Assembly: GCF_963668475.1 (NCBI RefSeq)
Contig: NZ_OY764544.1
Coordinates: forward strand, 2,480,001-2,544,000
Length of the DNA stretch: 64,000 bases
Reading direction: 5' to 3'
Source: an uncultured Methanospirillum sp.
GTDB lineage: Archaea > Halobacteriota > Methanomicrobia > Methanomicrobiales > Methanospirillaceae
Positions 10,309 through 18,095 of the stretch are shown in pieces (within the stretch, counting starts at the first letter, position 1; every line of letters begins with the position of its first letter). The notes under the pieces were generated by a model. It saw only the letters and a list, made by a program, of their open reading frames with translations, was not told the origin of the DNA and searched no databases. A program made the position numbers and the translations under genes.

Positions 10309-11665
10309 TCTGTGCGTTAATCTGGTTCGTTTCTACATAGCAGTCCGGATCTGAACTATCAAGGTCTCCAAAGATATGAACATCCACCCCGTAAGGATTT
10401 TTACTAAAAGTGAGATTTTTGTTTATGTATTTTTTCGGTATTAACTGATTGAGGGTGAGATTGATTGATTCACTGAACTGTGGGTCCTCTACATTAGAAA
10501 GGATGGAAAAATCTATCTGTTTCGCATTTGGTTTGATCTGGGACAACTGCTCTGATCCAAGCCTGTTTGACGTGACATTAAGAATTCTCCCTGTTATCTG
10601 GACCGGGTCACTCTCACTGATGATTGCTGGTGTACCTTGTATAGAAAATATCGTCAGGTAAACATCCATCACATTCCTTCCATCAGGGAGGACTTCATTA
10701 GATATTTTTATTCCAGGGTTCACCTGAGGGAGAGTAATTCCGTTCTGTCCCAGGAAGATACCGTCAAGGCGATAATGGTATGATTGATCTATCCAATAAT
10801 TATTGTTAGAGTCATACCTGAGCTCACCGATTGTATAATTTACAGTCGGATTATTGACATGATACCCGAAATCAGTCAGATATACCGGTGATCCTGGCAC
10901 AACACTTACAACAAACGGGAATCGAATATCATTATTGAGTCCGTATGCTTCATCAAGAAGATTAATGTAATACGAGGTATTTGTGCTGAGATTAGAATAA
11001 ACGGTCCAATTATCAATCGTTTTAATCCCGCTTTTATTGACACTAACAACGAGATCATAAATTGGATTCTTCTGCACCTGAAAAACTGTCCCATTTGGAT
11101 TAAGAAGAACATCCGATACATAAGGAATATTTCGAACCTTAAATGTGGCTAACCAATCCCCCTGTGTTGAAAAGATTGTAGAAGTATTTGTTAAATTAAT
11201 TTGTTCGGAATTTGTTTTGATATAATAAATCAGATCTGTCTTTGGCTGGGATACTGTACTCGCCTTTAATAATGATGTAGAAGAATTGCCTCCTCCTGCA
11301 AATATTCCATCAACCGTCAGGGAGAAGGTATCATTTGTAGTAATTGTTATTGTCCCAGACGCTCCTAAAGGCTGGAGTAAGGGCATTAAAGAGAATGACC
11401 CTGCTGTATTCGGTCCTTTTGTCCCAAGGGTGATGATACTATTGAATGGAACACCTATCTGGTTATTAACCCACAGTGAATCCAGGTTCATCTTAAAATC
11501 GATAAAAAATTTTTCGATGTCTTTCATGTGCTCGATTTCAGCATCTCTTCCCTGGACCGGGACGACGTATACCAGATACAAAGCGGAAACTAATACCAAA
11601 ACACCAAGAATCAGAATAAAACCGATAACCTCAGATAAAGCTCGATCCTGCAACGTCCCCACCAT
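10274..11665 (-). CDS. Pilin-like exported protein with class III signal peptide
   Basis: A protein of about 463 residues. I use the ATG at 11665 rather than the TTG at 11710 because it gives a short leader, MVGTLQDRA, directly before LSEVIGFILILGVLVLV. That pattern (Arg-Ala, then a hydrophobic residue and a Glu four positions in) is what archaeal prepilin peptidases cut, and the helix resembles archaeal pilin N-termini. The remaining 430 residues are a beta-rich, Asn/Thr-rich extracellular domain I cannot assign to a family. It is the first gene of the minus-strand surface cluster and overlaps the giant PKD gene, so the two are probably translationally coupled. It may be a minor pilin or a partner of the PKD protein (inference). 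Confidence 0.75.
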   Translation of the reverse strand: MVGTLQDRALSEVIGFILILGVLVLVSALYLVYVVPVQGRDAEIEHMKDIEKFFIDFKMNLDSLWVNNQIGVPFNSIITLGTKGPNTAGSFSLMPLLQPLGASGTITITTNDTFSLTVDGIFAGGGNSSTSLLKASTVSQPKTDLIYYIKTNSEQINLTNTSTIFSTQGDWLATFKVRNIPYVSDVLLNPNGTVFQVQKNPIYDLVVSVNKSGIKTIDNWTVYSNLSTNTSYYINLLDEAYGLNNDIRFPFVVSVVPGSPVYLTDFGYHVNNPTVNYTIGELRYDSNNNYWIDQSYHYRLDGIFLGQNGITLPQVNPGIKISNEVLPDGRNVMDVYLTIFSIQGTPAIISESDPVQITGRILNVTSNRLGSEQLSQIKPNAKQIDFSILSNVEDPQFSESINLTLNQLIPKKYINKNLTFSKNPYGVDVHIFGDLDSSDPDCYVETNQINAQIGVESYAPTTF

Positions 11666-12350
11666 GACTAATGTTACCAGTATCGACCAGGCAGGATAAA
11701 TATCTTTCAAATATAATCAGGAATATTTAGGCAACGAGTTTGGCCAAAAAACTCTACGAATTCTGGAGTGAGATCAAATTATTGAATAAACTTCTCCCAA
11801 AAATCGGTTCGATTTAAAATATTGCTCTATTTGTTTACATTATGGGGGAAAACACAATAGTTTGGTCAAATTTTTTGCCGAAGTAACAAATATCAGTTCT
11901 GGTTTTAATATTTATAATTTTTTATCTTCAAGACATGATAGTGAATCACGAATCGGTACATTACACTCCCAATATCTGCCTTATTTCCTGGATTTAACCC
12001 CAATCTGATCCTATCATTCACCCGGTATGAATTCGCTGCCATTTAACCCGGCGTTCCCGGTTTCTCCGGATTTAATCATTTTACCAAGGCTCCGATATCC
12101 CCAGTAATAACCGTAACGATGTTTCTATCGACCCAGCCCTAGAAACTATGATAGCGACCGTCTATTGGCCTCACCATTTCTGGAACTGATCCCATATCCG
12201 GGATCAACCAACTCTTCTGGTATTCAACCCGGGATTTATCTATCCCTATCTTGCGGTTTAAGATTCTTATTATCCAGATCCCGGCCATTACTGTATGTAT
12301 TTGCAGAGATCTGGAAATCTCAGAAGTCATGAACCCATGATGGTGATACA
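11666..12350. other. Long intergenic region, no supported gene
   Basis: About 685 bp between divergent surface genes. The part next to the minus-strand gene is AT-rich, including a TATA-like stretch (TTTAATATTTATAATTTTTT) near 11904-11923 that could serve either direction. The part from about 11960 to 12290 is pyrimidine-rich on the plus strand, with recurring short blocks such as CCCGG and GGATTTAACC but no clean repeat unit. Short frames here are interrupted by stops and resemble no protein I know. It probably holds both divergent promoters and perhaps decayed sequence. Confidence 0.5.
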
Positions 12351-13250
12351 TTGGCAGACAGAACACTGCTCATATGTGCATGCCTCGTAGTTGTTGCGGT
12401 TCTGTTATTCGCAGGAACCGGATTACTCCTCATGTACAAAGGAACTCCTGACAAAAACCCAGGGGTCTCCTCACCGAAGAATGATGAAAAGATGAAAGCA
12501 CCTGGTCAGGGCAGTGGCCCTGCACAGATGCAGAAACCAGGAGAACAGTCCGGTCAGCAGCGTGAATCCGGTCAGGTAAATTCAAAGAACCAGGGTGGCC
12601 GGGAATCGGTGCCTGGGAACGAAAATCCAGGGAAGATGAGCCGTGATGGTCCAGGTTCAGGACCTCAGAGCCAGGACTGCCCGGGATCAGGATCTCAGAA
12701 TAATGCTGGTGGCCACGGTGGTCGAATCCAAGGTCAGGAACAGATGAGACCGGGATCCGGAGGCCATGAGTCCGGCCCAAGTGATTGTGGCTGTCCAAGC
12801 ATGAAGAAATCAGGCAGGCAGCAGGGAACTGATAATGGCCCCTCCGGAAAGGCAGATCGCGAGTTATCAGACAAGAGTCGCTGGGCTCCTGAAGAGTCCG
12901 GGAACGGCCAGTGTGAATCTCCAGTGAAAGCATCTGGTCGCCAACAGATGAGACAAGGGCCTGCAGGACAGGAGTCCGGCCCGAACGGCGGAGGGTGCCC
13001 CTGTGTCAAGAACACCGACCATCAGCAGGGACCGGAAAATGGCCCCGCTGGAAAGTCAGATCGTGAGTTCTCAGACAAGGGTCAGAGGACTCCTGAAGAG
13101 TCCGGGAATGGTCCACGAGGTGGAGCAATTGGCCAGGACCGGAGTTATCAGGGACCTGCAATCAAGGATAACGAAGCGTTCCATCACCGGTTAACCAACC
13201 CCGGTCAGCATGAGCGATCCGGATGCAGTTGCATCTGCTGGAAAGAGTAA
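12351..13250 (+). CDS. Gly/Gln/Pro-rich secreted low-complexity protein with Cys pairs
   Basis: Begins with TTG preceded by a strong ribosome site, GGTGAT at 12342-12347 (only 3 bases of spacing). Residues 5-28 form a signal or anchor helix. The remaining 270 residues are hydrophilic, rich in Gly, Gln, Ser, Pro, Asn and Glu. A 68-residue unit occurs twice (about 131-198 and 199-266), each with an ESGP motif, a Cys pair (CGC or CPC), an xQQGxxNGPxGKxDRE block and a PEESGNG block. The protein ends with a Cys-rich tip, GCSCICWKE. No family is recognised. The cysteines could crosslink or bind metal; a cell-envelope or sheath role is inference from the neighbours. A hairpin terminator follows at 13330. 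Confidence 0.7.
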   Translation: MADRTLLICACLVVVAVLLFAGTGLLLMYKGTPDKNPGVSSPKNDEKMKAPGQGSGPAQMQKPGEQSGQQRESGQVNSKNQGGRESVPGNENPGKMSRDGPGSGPQSQDCPGSGSQNNAGGHGGRIQGQEQMRPGSGGHESGPSDCGCPSMKKSGRQQGTDNGPSGKADRELSDKSRWAPEESGNGQCESPVKASGRQQMRQGPAGQESGPNGGGCPCVKNTDHQQGPENGPAGKSDREFSDKGQRTPEESGNGPRGGAIGQDRSYQGPAIKDNEAFHHRLTNPGQHERSGCSCICWKE

Positions 13251-13329
13251 CTGAGGCATTTGTCCGTGTTATCCTTTACTCCGGCGTACCCTTTTTTTGG
13301 AATGGTCTGGTAATATGAGGCAGTAAAAA

Positions 13330-13357
13330 CCCCAACGGGCCCTGTTGGGGCATTTTT
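13330..13357 (+). terminator. Hairpin terminator after the Gly/Gln-rich gene
   Basis: The stem CCCCAAC/GTTGGGG with a GC-rich inner part (CCCCAACGGGCCCTGTTGGGG) is followed by CATTTTT. The same stem closes the dispersed element found at 18.1, 19.4 and 43.9 kb, but here the upstream half of that element is absent. It lies 79 bp after the stop at 13250. Confidence 0.6.
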
Positions 13358-13465
13358 AATTCGAGATAGTGATGGGCCAGAGGCACCACCGATGAGGTAT
13401 TTTAAGGAGGATACCAACAAAGAGATATTGTACCGACAATAACATTCCAAACAAAAGGGAATCTG

Positions 13466-13687
13466 ATGTTTCAAAAATTCAATGTGGTGATTGAGCCTGG
13501 AGAAGATGGATGGTTTGTAGTGACCGTCCCAGGCCTTCCTGGTTGTATCACTCAGGGGAAGACCATCGAAGAGGCAACAGAAAATTCTAAGGAAGCCATA
13601 GAAGCATATCTGGAATCAAGTCAGAATAATGGAATCCCTTTTCGGGCGAGTCAAGTTTGTGTCAGAGAAGTTCTTGTAAACATATAA
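13466..13687 (+). CDS. hicB: HicB-family antitoxin
   Basis: A 73-residue protein with the compact HicB fold pattern: an N-terminal strand (FNVVIEPGEDGWFVVTVPGLPGC), then TQGKTIEEATENSKEAIEAYLES. HicB proteins neutralise the HicA mRNA interferase and often repress their own operon; this one has no DNA-binding extension, so regulation would need another factor. It looks intact. The adjoining hicA frame contains two stop codons, so this is now an orphan antitoxin. An AAGGGAAT ribosome site precedes the ATG. Confidence 0.85.
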   Translation: MFQKFNVVIEPGEDGWFVVTVPGLPGCITQGKTIEEATENSKEAIEAYLESSQNNGIPFRASQVCVREVLVNI

Positions 13688-13691
13688 CGTA

Positions 13692-13922
13692 ATGACATAA
13701 TTTCCTCTTCTCCCTGCCAGAAAAGTGATTAACGCTATGATACGGCTGGGATATTCTATCAATCATCTGAAAGGAAGTCATATTGTTCTGAAAAGTAATG
13801 ATAATCAACGAACTATTGTCGTTCCTGACCACCATGAACTTGACCGGGGAACTCTTAAGGCAATTTAAAAACAAGCAGGGATTGATATTGAAGATCTGCT
13901 ATCGGTTCTCACGGTATTCTAA
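13692..13922 (+). pseudogene. hicA: hicA toxin pseudogene (two in-frame stops)
   Basis: The frame starts at ATG 13692, 4 bp after hicB, but codon 3 is TAA (13698-13700). It then reads PLLPARKVINAMIRLGYSIN, HLKGSHIVLK, TIVVPDHHELDRGTLKAI, a second TAA at 13866-13868, and KQAGIDIEDLLSVL. This is the layout of the HicA double-stranded-RNA-binding-like toxin, including the GSH motif with its catalytic histidine. The second stop replaces an aliphatic residue inside the final helix. Both stops must be sequence errors or, more likely, the toxin is dead. Confidence 0.8.
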
Positions 13923-14074
13923 TGATATAATATTCGTATTTTCGTATACTGCGAAAAGAATTGCAAAAATGCTGCTCAATGGGTATTGGATTTACTATTA
14001 CATCCAAAATAACCTGAAATGTTCATATTCACTAGAATGAATAATTTTGTCAGACTCTGACTAACAAAAGCATC

Positions 14075-14098
14075 GTATACAGATGGGTAAACGTATAC
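14075..14098. promoter_or_regulatory. Possible operator: paired GTATAC palindromes
   Basis: Two identical 6-bp palindromes (GTATAC at 14075-14080 and 14093-14098) are spaced 18 bp apart within CATCGTATACAG and AACGTATACATCG, 28 bp before the hicB-like start at 14126. Paired palindromes of this spacing are common operators of toxin-antitoxin operons; the assignment is inference. A further small inverted repeat, GTCAG-ACT-CTGAC, lies just upstream near 14049. Confidence 0.3.
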
Positions 14099-14125
14099 AT
14101 CGGGATACTCAATCAGGATATCAGA

Positions 14126-14356
14126 ATGATCATATCAGGAAAACACCAGGAAACTGAAATACTATTTCTTGTTGAAGAAGCTGATGAGGGTGGGTATATT
14201 GCACGCTCACTTGCATATCCCATATATACTCAGGCAGATTCGCTCGATGAACTCAGGGAGATGGTTCGGGATGCGGTTCTCTGCCACTTTGGAGACGAAC
14301 ATTATCCGGCTTTAATCAGGCTTCACATCGTGAATGATGAAGTTCTCGCCGTATGA
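14126..14356 (+). CDS. HicB-like antitoxin (second HicBA module)
   Basis: A 76-residue protein with the pattern EILFLVEEADEGGYIARSL, QADSLDELREMVRDAVLCHF and IRLHIVNDEVLAV. This HicB-like family usually sits directly upstream of a HicA-type toxin and is sometimes misnamed as an oxoacid dehydrogenase. The gene appears intact. Its TGA overlaps the ATG of the hicA remnant (ATGA), the normal coupling for such pairs. Confidence 0.75.
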   Translation: MIISGKHQETEILFLVEEADEGGYIARSLAYPIYTQADSLDELREMVRDAVLCHFGDEHYPALIRLHIVNDEVLAV

Positions 14357-14487
14357 AAGTACCTCAGCATGTTTCTGGTTATGTCTTAATTGCGTATCTT
14401 GTTCCATTAGGGTTTCAAAAAGTTAGACCACCGGGAGTCGTGTTCGGCATATGTGAAAGACCCGATTCGGATATGTCAGGGACATGA
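14353..14487 (+). pseudogene. hicA-like toxin remnant (truncated or frameshifted)
   Basis: Coupled to the preceding gene by ATGA. The first 30 residues, MKVPQHVSGYVLIAYLVPLG then FQKVRPPG, match the N-terminus of HicA partners of this antitoxin family (usually MKxPRxVSGxxLxxxLxxxGYxxxRQxGSH). The frame then leaves the family and ends at codon 45. Shifting frame near 14430 restores a TGSRVR stretch resembling the RQTGSH region, but no convincing C-terminal half follows. The module has probably lost its toxin through a frameshift plus deletion. Confidence 0.6.
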
Positions 14488-14582
14488 TAGCAATGATAGA
14501 GAATCGTTTCATCACCGGTTCAAAAACACCGATCAGCACGTTTATCCTTTCGCCAACTTGCCATTTTTAATTTTATTTACAT

Positions 14583-15038
14583 TTACTCGGTTCTTGGATC
14601 AGGATAATTTTCATGTAAAAGGGTAGACCTGATGAACTCAATGATGGTCCTGCCTGATTCGATACTTCTTTGAGCAAGTGAATGGTCATAAATGCATCCA
14701 TAATCAGCGCTTTCACGGAAATTTTTAGCATCATCAAACAGGTAGAGAAAATCTTCAGGCAGATATCCTTCATCAACGTACAATGCCTCGAATGCGTCTC
14801 TCAAGCAGAGGTGGCTTTTCTCTCGAAACCCCTTTGCAAGTAACAGTGCCCGGAATCCATGAAAGATAGCGTAGTATGACTGAACGATAGCCTATTTGAG
14901 GTTTTCATCACGAATTGATCGTTCAGCATACTGAAGATCGGTTACGGATTCAGCAAACTCCTTTGCTACCAGATCAGCATCAAAATCGGTAGGAATGATC
15001 TTGCCCCTTTTCAGGCACTCCTCAAATCGTGTTCTCAT
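14583..15038 (-). pseudogene. HEPN-domain toxin gene broken by one amber codon
   Basis: From ATG 15038 the frame encodes 151 codons of a HEPN-type protein: MRTRFEECLKRGK, then LQYAERSIRDENLK, a TAG at 14892-14894, then AIVQSYYAIFHGFRALLLAK and GFREKSHLCLRDAFEALY through to YPDPRTE. Related HEPN proteins commonly have Trp where the TAG sits (xYKWAxVQAYYAxFH), so one base change (TGG to TAG) explains it. HEPN proteins are usually RNases held in check by an MNT partner, here the preceding gene, which overlaps it by ATGA. Everything after the stop is still well conserved, so the mutation looks recent. Confidence 0.75.
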
Positions 15039-15580
15039 GGCTCCCCATCGTAAACAACCTTACCCTGATTAATTCGCTTATACAGTGGAGGATCATTTGT
15101 CTTCAATCGGGCGAATTCCCCAGGGGTTAGGATTATTGGAGATACCTCCCTATCCGAAATATCCGTATTCTCTGCAAGTATGCGATGGATTTCATCCCGT
15201 TCTAAACTGATGATCATAAGATCAATGTCACTATCAACAGTATCTTCTCCTGTTGCAGAACTTCCAAAGAGGATAATTTTACTGACACATCCTTGCATCT
15301 TCCGGACAACTGGATATATTTCAGAGAGAGTACAGAGTATTTTTATCTCCCGGACGATAGGGTTGTGTATTGCTGCATGATACAGGGCTAATCTCCCCCT
15401 GTCAATCCTGACAACCAGTTCCTGTTCTCTCAGTGTCTTCAGTGTCGTACTTACTGTACCAGTACTGATCCCTGTCTCTCTTGATATTTCCCTGACATAT
15501 TTATCTTCTCTCCATCTCCTTCCAAGATAGCAGATAATCGGTATGGCTTGCGGAGGAAGAGTGTTCATAATATTGAACAT
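15035..15580 (-). CDS. HTH-fused MNT nucleotidyltransferase antitoxin
   Basis: A 181-residue protein. Residues 1-75 form a winged-helix DNA-binding domain (YVREISRETGISTGTVSTTL). Residues about 90-180 form a minimal nucleotidyltransferase with the GS-x-x-DID motif, LFGSSATGEDTVDSDIDLMI, which holds the catalytic aspartates. MNT proteins neutralise HEPN toxins, in characterised cases by adding AMP to the toxin. The HTH suggests autoregulation of the operon. It looks intact although its HEPN partner has a stop codon. An AT-rich stretch (CAATTAATTATC) just upstream may be its promoter. Confidence 0.85.
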   Translation of the reverse strand: MFNIMNTLPPQAIPIICYLGRRWREDKYVREISRETGISTGTVSTTLKTLREQELVVRIDRGRLALYHAAIHNPIVREIKILCTLSEIYPVVRKMQGCVSKIILFGSSATGEDTVDSDIDLMIISLERDEIHRILAENTDISDREVSPIILTPGEFARLKTNDPPLYKRINQGKVVYDGEP

Positions 15581-15795
15581 ATGTTCTGATAATTAATTGA
15601 TTTGATCAGTATTCTAATTCTTTGGTTAGTTGGATTGAACCTCTTGTATTGTTACCCGATGTGTTTTGTATCACCACTCAACGAGAGGTAATTGGCAATT
15701 TTTGGCCGGGATCTGTACTTTATTAGTGGCATTCCTGTTTTCGCTTCCTGAACATTTACCCATGGGTAGCCTTTTGTCAACCTGGATCAAAGAGA

Positions 15796-16014
15796 ATGAT
15801 CATGCTTGATATTCGCCACCAGTCGATAACATCAGAAGATGGTAGACCTGTTGGGGTGATTCTTGATATTGATACTTTTCAGAAGATTGAAGCGATAATT
15901 GAGAATTATGGTTTAACTCACCTCATGGCCGAAGCAGAAGATGACGAGGAATTAGGAATGGAAGACGCAATTAAACTCTATAAATCATCTATTGCTGGAC
16001 CAGATAATGGTTGA
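15796..16014 (+). CDS. Phd/YefM-like antitoxin
   Basis: A 72-residue protein. Its N-terminus, DIRHQSITSEDGRPVGVILDIDTFQKIE, is the usual strand-turn-strand of Phd/YefM-type antitoxins, followed by a helical acidic tail (EAEDDEELGMEDA) that typically wraps the toxin. The first of two close ATGs (15796, 15802) is used. It overlaps the downstream RelE-type gene by 8 bp. This is the one module in the 13-20 kb island in which both partners look intact. Confidence 0.75.
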   Translation: MIMLDIRHQSITSEDGRPVGVILDIDTFQKIEAIIENYGLTHLMAEAEDDEELGMEDAIKLYKSSIAGPDNG

Positions 16015-16279
16015 ATGCAAATACAAAAAAACAACCATTAAGGATCTAGCAAATATTCCCTGTCCATATCGGGATAAAATTTCGAAAATAATCTTTGAAG
16101 ATATCCCGCATGCCAATAATATCCATAGTTGTGGGTTAGATATCTCTCCTATGAAAGGGTACCCTGATACATACCGGATTCGAGTTGGTAAATACCGCAT
16201 TGGGTTGAAAATAATGGGCAAAACTGTTGTATTTTATCGAATAAAAAGCAGGGAGGAGATATACTCTATGTTCCCATAA
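16007..16279 (+). CDS. RelE/ParE-family toxin
   Basis: A 90-residue basic protein starting at ATG 16007 (a TTG at 15992 would add five residues). The motifs KKTTIKDLANIPCPYRDKI, MKGYPDTYRIRVGKYRIGLK and VVFYRIKSREEIY match the RelE fold, with the conserved LxGYPxxYRIRVGxYRI core. RelE toxins cut mRNA on the ribosome; ParE relatives act on gyrase, and sequence alone does not separate them. It overlaps its antitoxin by 8 bp, so the two are translationally coupled. Confidence 0.8.
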   Translation: MVECKYKKTTIKDLANIPCPYRDKISKIIFEDIPHANNIHSCGLDISPMKGYPDTYRIRVGKYRIGLKIMGKTVVFYRIKSREEIYSMFP

Positions 16280-16413
16280 ACCTTCTCTCTTGTTCAAAAT
16301 CAAGACTGAAACTGCTGTGTCACAGGTAATTTTTAGGAAGATTCTGGTATCGCCCTGGTGTAACCTTTCTCACACGAAGGTATGATGAGTGATGAGGACA
16401 GTACCCCTCATCT

Positions 16414-17022
16414 ATGCGGCCATTCGTACTCATCTCCTCTCTCCTTCTTCTCGCCCTGATTGTTCCCTACTCCCTGGCAGAAGACTCCACTGCCTGGTAT
16501 GACAAGGGCATGGAACTGATGAACCAGAGCAAGTACCAGGATGCAGCAGCAGCATTCCGGAACGCTACCAACCTCGATCCGAACAACACATGGGCCTGGC
16601 TCAATCTGGGAAAGGCCATGCAGGGAATGAACTGGATCACGCCGTCTTATGATGCCTTTAAAAATGCGACAACCACTGATGCGAACAACACATGGGCCTG
16701 GATATTCAGGGGGAACTTCCTCCAGGACCGGGGTCAGATTTCCCAGGCCATAACCATGTATCAGAATGCGATAAAGTCAGATCCGAAGAATGCATGGGCC
16801 CGGTATCATCTCGGAACTGCAGAGCAGGCTCTTGCCCATTATGCTGAGGCAGAAAAGGCATTCAGGAGTGCAATTGACATAGATCCAACAAACCAGTGGG
16901 CCTGGTACAACCTTGCCATGGTGCAGAAGTCCATGGGTGACTATGGCGGATATACCATGAACCTCATGAAAGCGAGTGAGATTGACCCGGATCTTCCAAG
17001 AAAAGTAGGCTTGGTATCATAG
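16414..17022 (+). CDS. Secreted TPR-repeat protein
   Basis: A 202-residue protein with a signal peptide (MRPFVLISSLLLLALIVPYSLA) followed by about four TPR units with the W-x-x-x-G/N-x-x-x-x-x-x-x-x-Y-x-x-A pattern; AWYDKGMELMNQSKYQDAA is typical. Outer-surface TPR proteins are abundant in methanogens and act in protein-protein contacts; no partner can be named. It is monocistronic, between the RelE gene and a convergent HepT remnant. Confidence 0.8.
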   Translation: MRPFVLISSLLLLALIVPYSLAEDSTAWYDKGMELMNQSKYQDAAAAFRNATNLDPNNTWAWLNLGKAMQGMNWITPSYDAFKNATTTDANNTWAWIFRGNFLQDRGQISQAITMYQNAIKSDPKNAWARYHLGTAEQALAHYAEAEKAFRSAIDIDPTNQWAWYNLAMVQKSMGDYGGYTMNLMKASEIDPDLPRKVGLVS

Positions 17023-17099
17023 CCCCTTTTTTCGGGTATTGTTCTGAGTGGTATCGGTTCTGATCGTTCACATCAATCTGATAACACTTTGAGTATGTA

Positions 17100-17443
17100 T
17101 CATCGCGATGGTGATATTTCATCAATGATCTTTACAATGGAGGCTTTCAATGTTGGTAGATCTGAAATTACCGCATTCCAAACCTCATGAGGGTCAACTC
17201 CAAAATATTGGTGAACAAACAAATTTCTCATATCAATTATCTGACGCCAGGGAATTTGTGGATATTGTAACCTGAATCCAGGTGACACTCCTGCAGAAGC
17301 TTCACCAATCTCCTGAATATAATGAATAATCCAGATTTGACTAACTCGTTTGAGATGAGATCTTCGAAAATTGGTGGTTGATATTTTTCTATCTGATAAA
17401 TCGCTTCAAGAATATCTTTGAGCCTTGAGAGATCATCTCTCAT
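17100..17443 (-). pseudogene. HepT-like HEPN toxin pseudogene (frameshift)
   Basis: The N-terminal part in one frame reads MRDDLSRLKDILEAIYQIEK and ends ISNELV. The family continues in another frame with SQIWIIHYIQEIGEAS, IPWRQIIDMRNLFVHQYFGV and VWNAVISDLPTLK. Loss of one base at about 17341 (GAGTTAGTCAAATC) explains the change. The C-terminal part keeps the R-x4-H motif region (RNLFVHQYF) of HepT RNase toxins. It begins in a 4-bp overlap with the preceding mntA gene. The unshifted frame continues as an aberrant 68-residue product. Confidence 0.82.
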
Positions 17444-17730
17444 AGCGGTACTGCCTCATGAACAACCTGTTCGAGAACACGAGGCCTCAATCCCCTGTCA
17501 CTTACTACATGGACCTGAACACCAAGGAGATCCTGAAGATCGTGGATGAGATCTGAGTGAGTAAATAATGAGAAATCTGGTCCGGGATGTACCAGGATAT
17601 CAATGTCAGAGTTTTCATCCTGTGATCCCCGGGCAACAGATCCAAAAATCCGGATATTTGTCACCTGATATCTGGCTGTTATCGCATGGATGTCATCACG
17701 CCTGGAACGGATCATATCGAGGGTATACAT
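17440..17730 (-). CDS. mntA: MntA-type nucleotidyltransferase antitoxin
   Basis: A 96-residue minimal nucleotidyltransferase with an intact motif, IFGSVARGSQDENSDIDILV, and the family's C-terminal LGVQVHVVSDRGLRPRVLEQV. MntA adds AMP groups to HepT and silences it. Its hepT partner, coupled by ATGA, is frameshifted, so the antitoxin has outlived its toxin. An AGAAGGAGAAC ribosome site precedes the start. Confidence 0.85.
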   Translation of the reverse strand: MYTLDMIRSRRDDIHAITARYQVTNIRIFGSVARGSQDENSDIDILVHPGPDFSLFTHSDLIHDLQDLLGVQVHVVSDRGLRPRVLEQVVHEAVPL

Positions 17731-18068
17731 GAGTGACTATTGTTCTCCTTCTGGATAATTCTGGATCTAATTTCTGCAGGTAGGATCTTTAATATGTATT
17801 CCAGATCCTTGATTTGTTCCTCCTCACGTGTGGATGAGCGGACTCTATCAACTCAATCATCAGATCACTTTGGATGGATTAATCGCAGGACGATCAAACC
17901 CTGAAAATACGAAAAAACCTCTTGGGGTATTCTTCATTATCCCATGGGATAGTATCCACCTGAGTTGACCTTATATAATACTACCATTTACAATTCTTTT
18001 AAGGAATCGATCAGATACCTGGCTTCCCTGATTACATCTGGTATCTGGCAATCAATCGGACAAGTATC
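17731..18068. other. Intergenic region with a TATA-like promoter
   Basis: About 340 bp with no credible gene. The left part would hold the promoter of the minus-strand mntA gene. At 17971-17980 there is TTATATAATA in a CCTTATATAATACT setting, a good archaeal TATA box on the plus strand about 90 bp before a short open frame (18069-18230) that contains the first copy of the dispersed hairpin element. Nothing else is recognised. Confidence 0.4.
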
Positions 18069-18095
18069 ATGAGTGACACTCTTCAACATGGGATC

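Noticed and set aside
12139-12366. A 75-codon minus-strand frame in the long spacer
   Set aside because: No similarity to any family, overlaps the strong ribosome site and start of the plus-strand gene, and lies in biased-composition sequence.
13798-14040. An 80-codon plus-strand frame over the hicA remnant
   Set aside because: It is out of frame with the clear HicA homology and has no family features.
14892-14894. TAG in the HEPN gene as a pyrrolysine codon
   Set aside because: The family usually has Trp here, no PYLIS-like structure is apparent, and other toxins around it are broken by TAA or frameshifts. A nonsense mutation is simpler.
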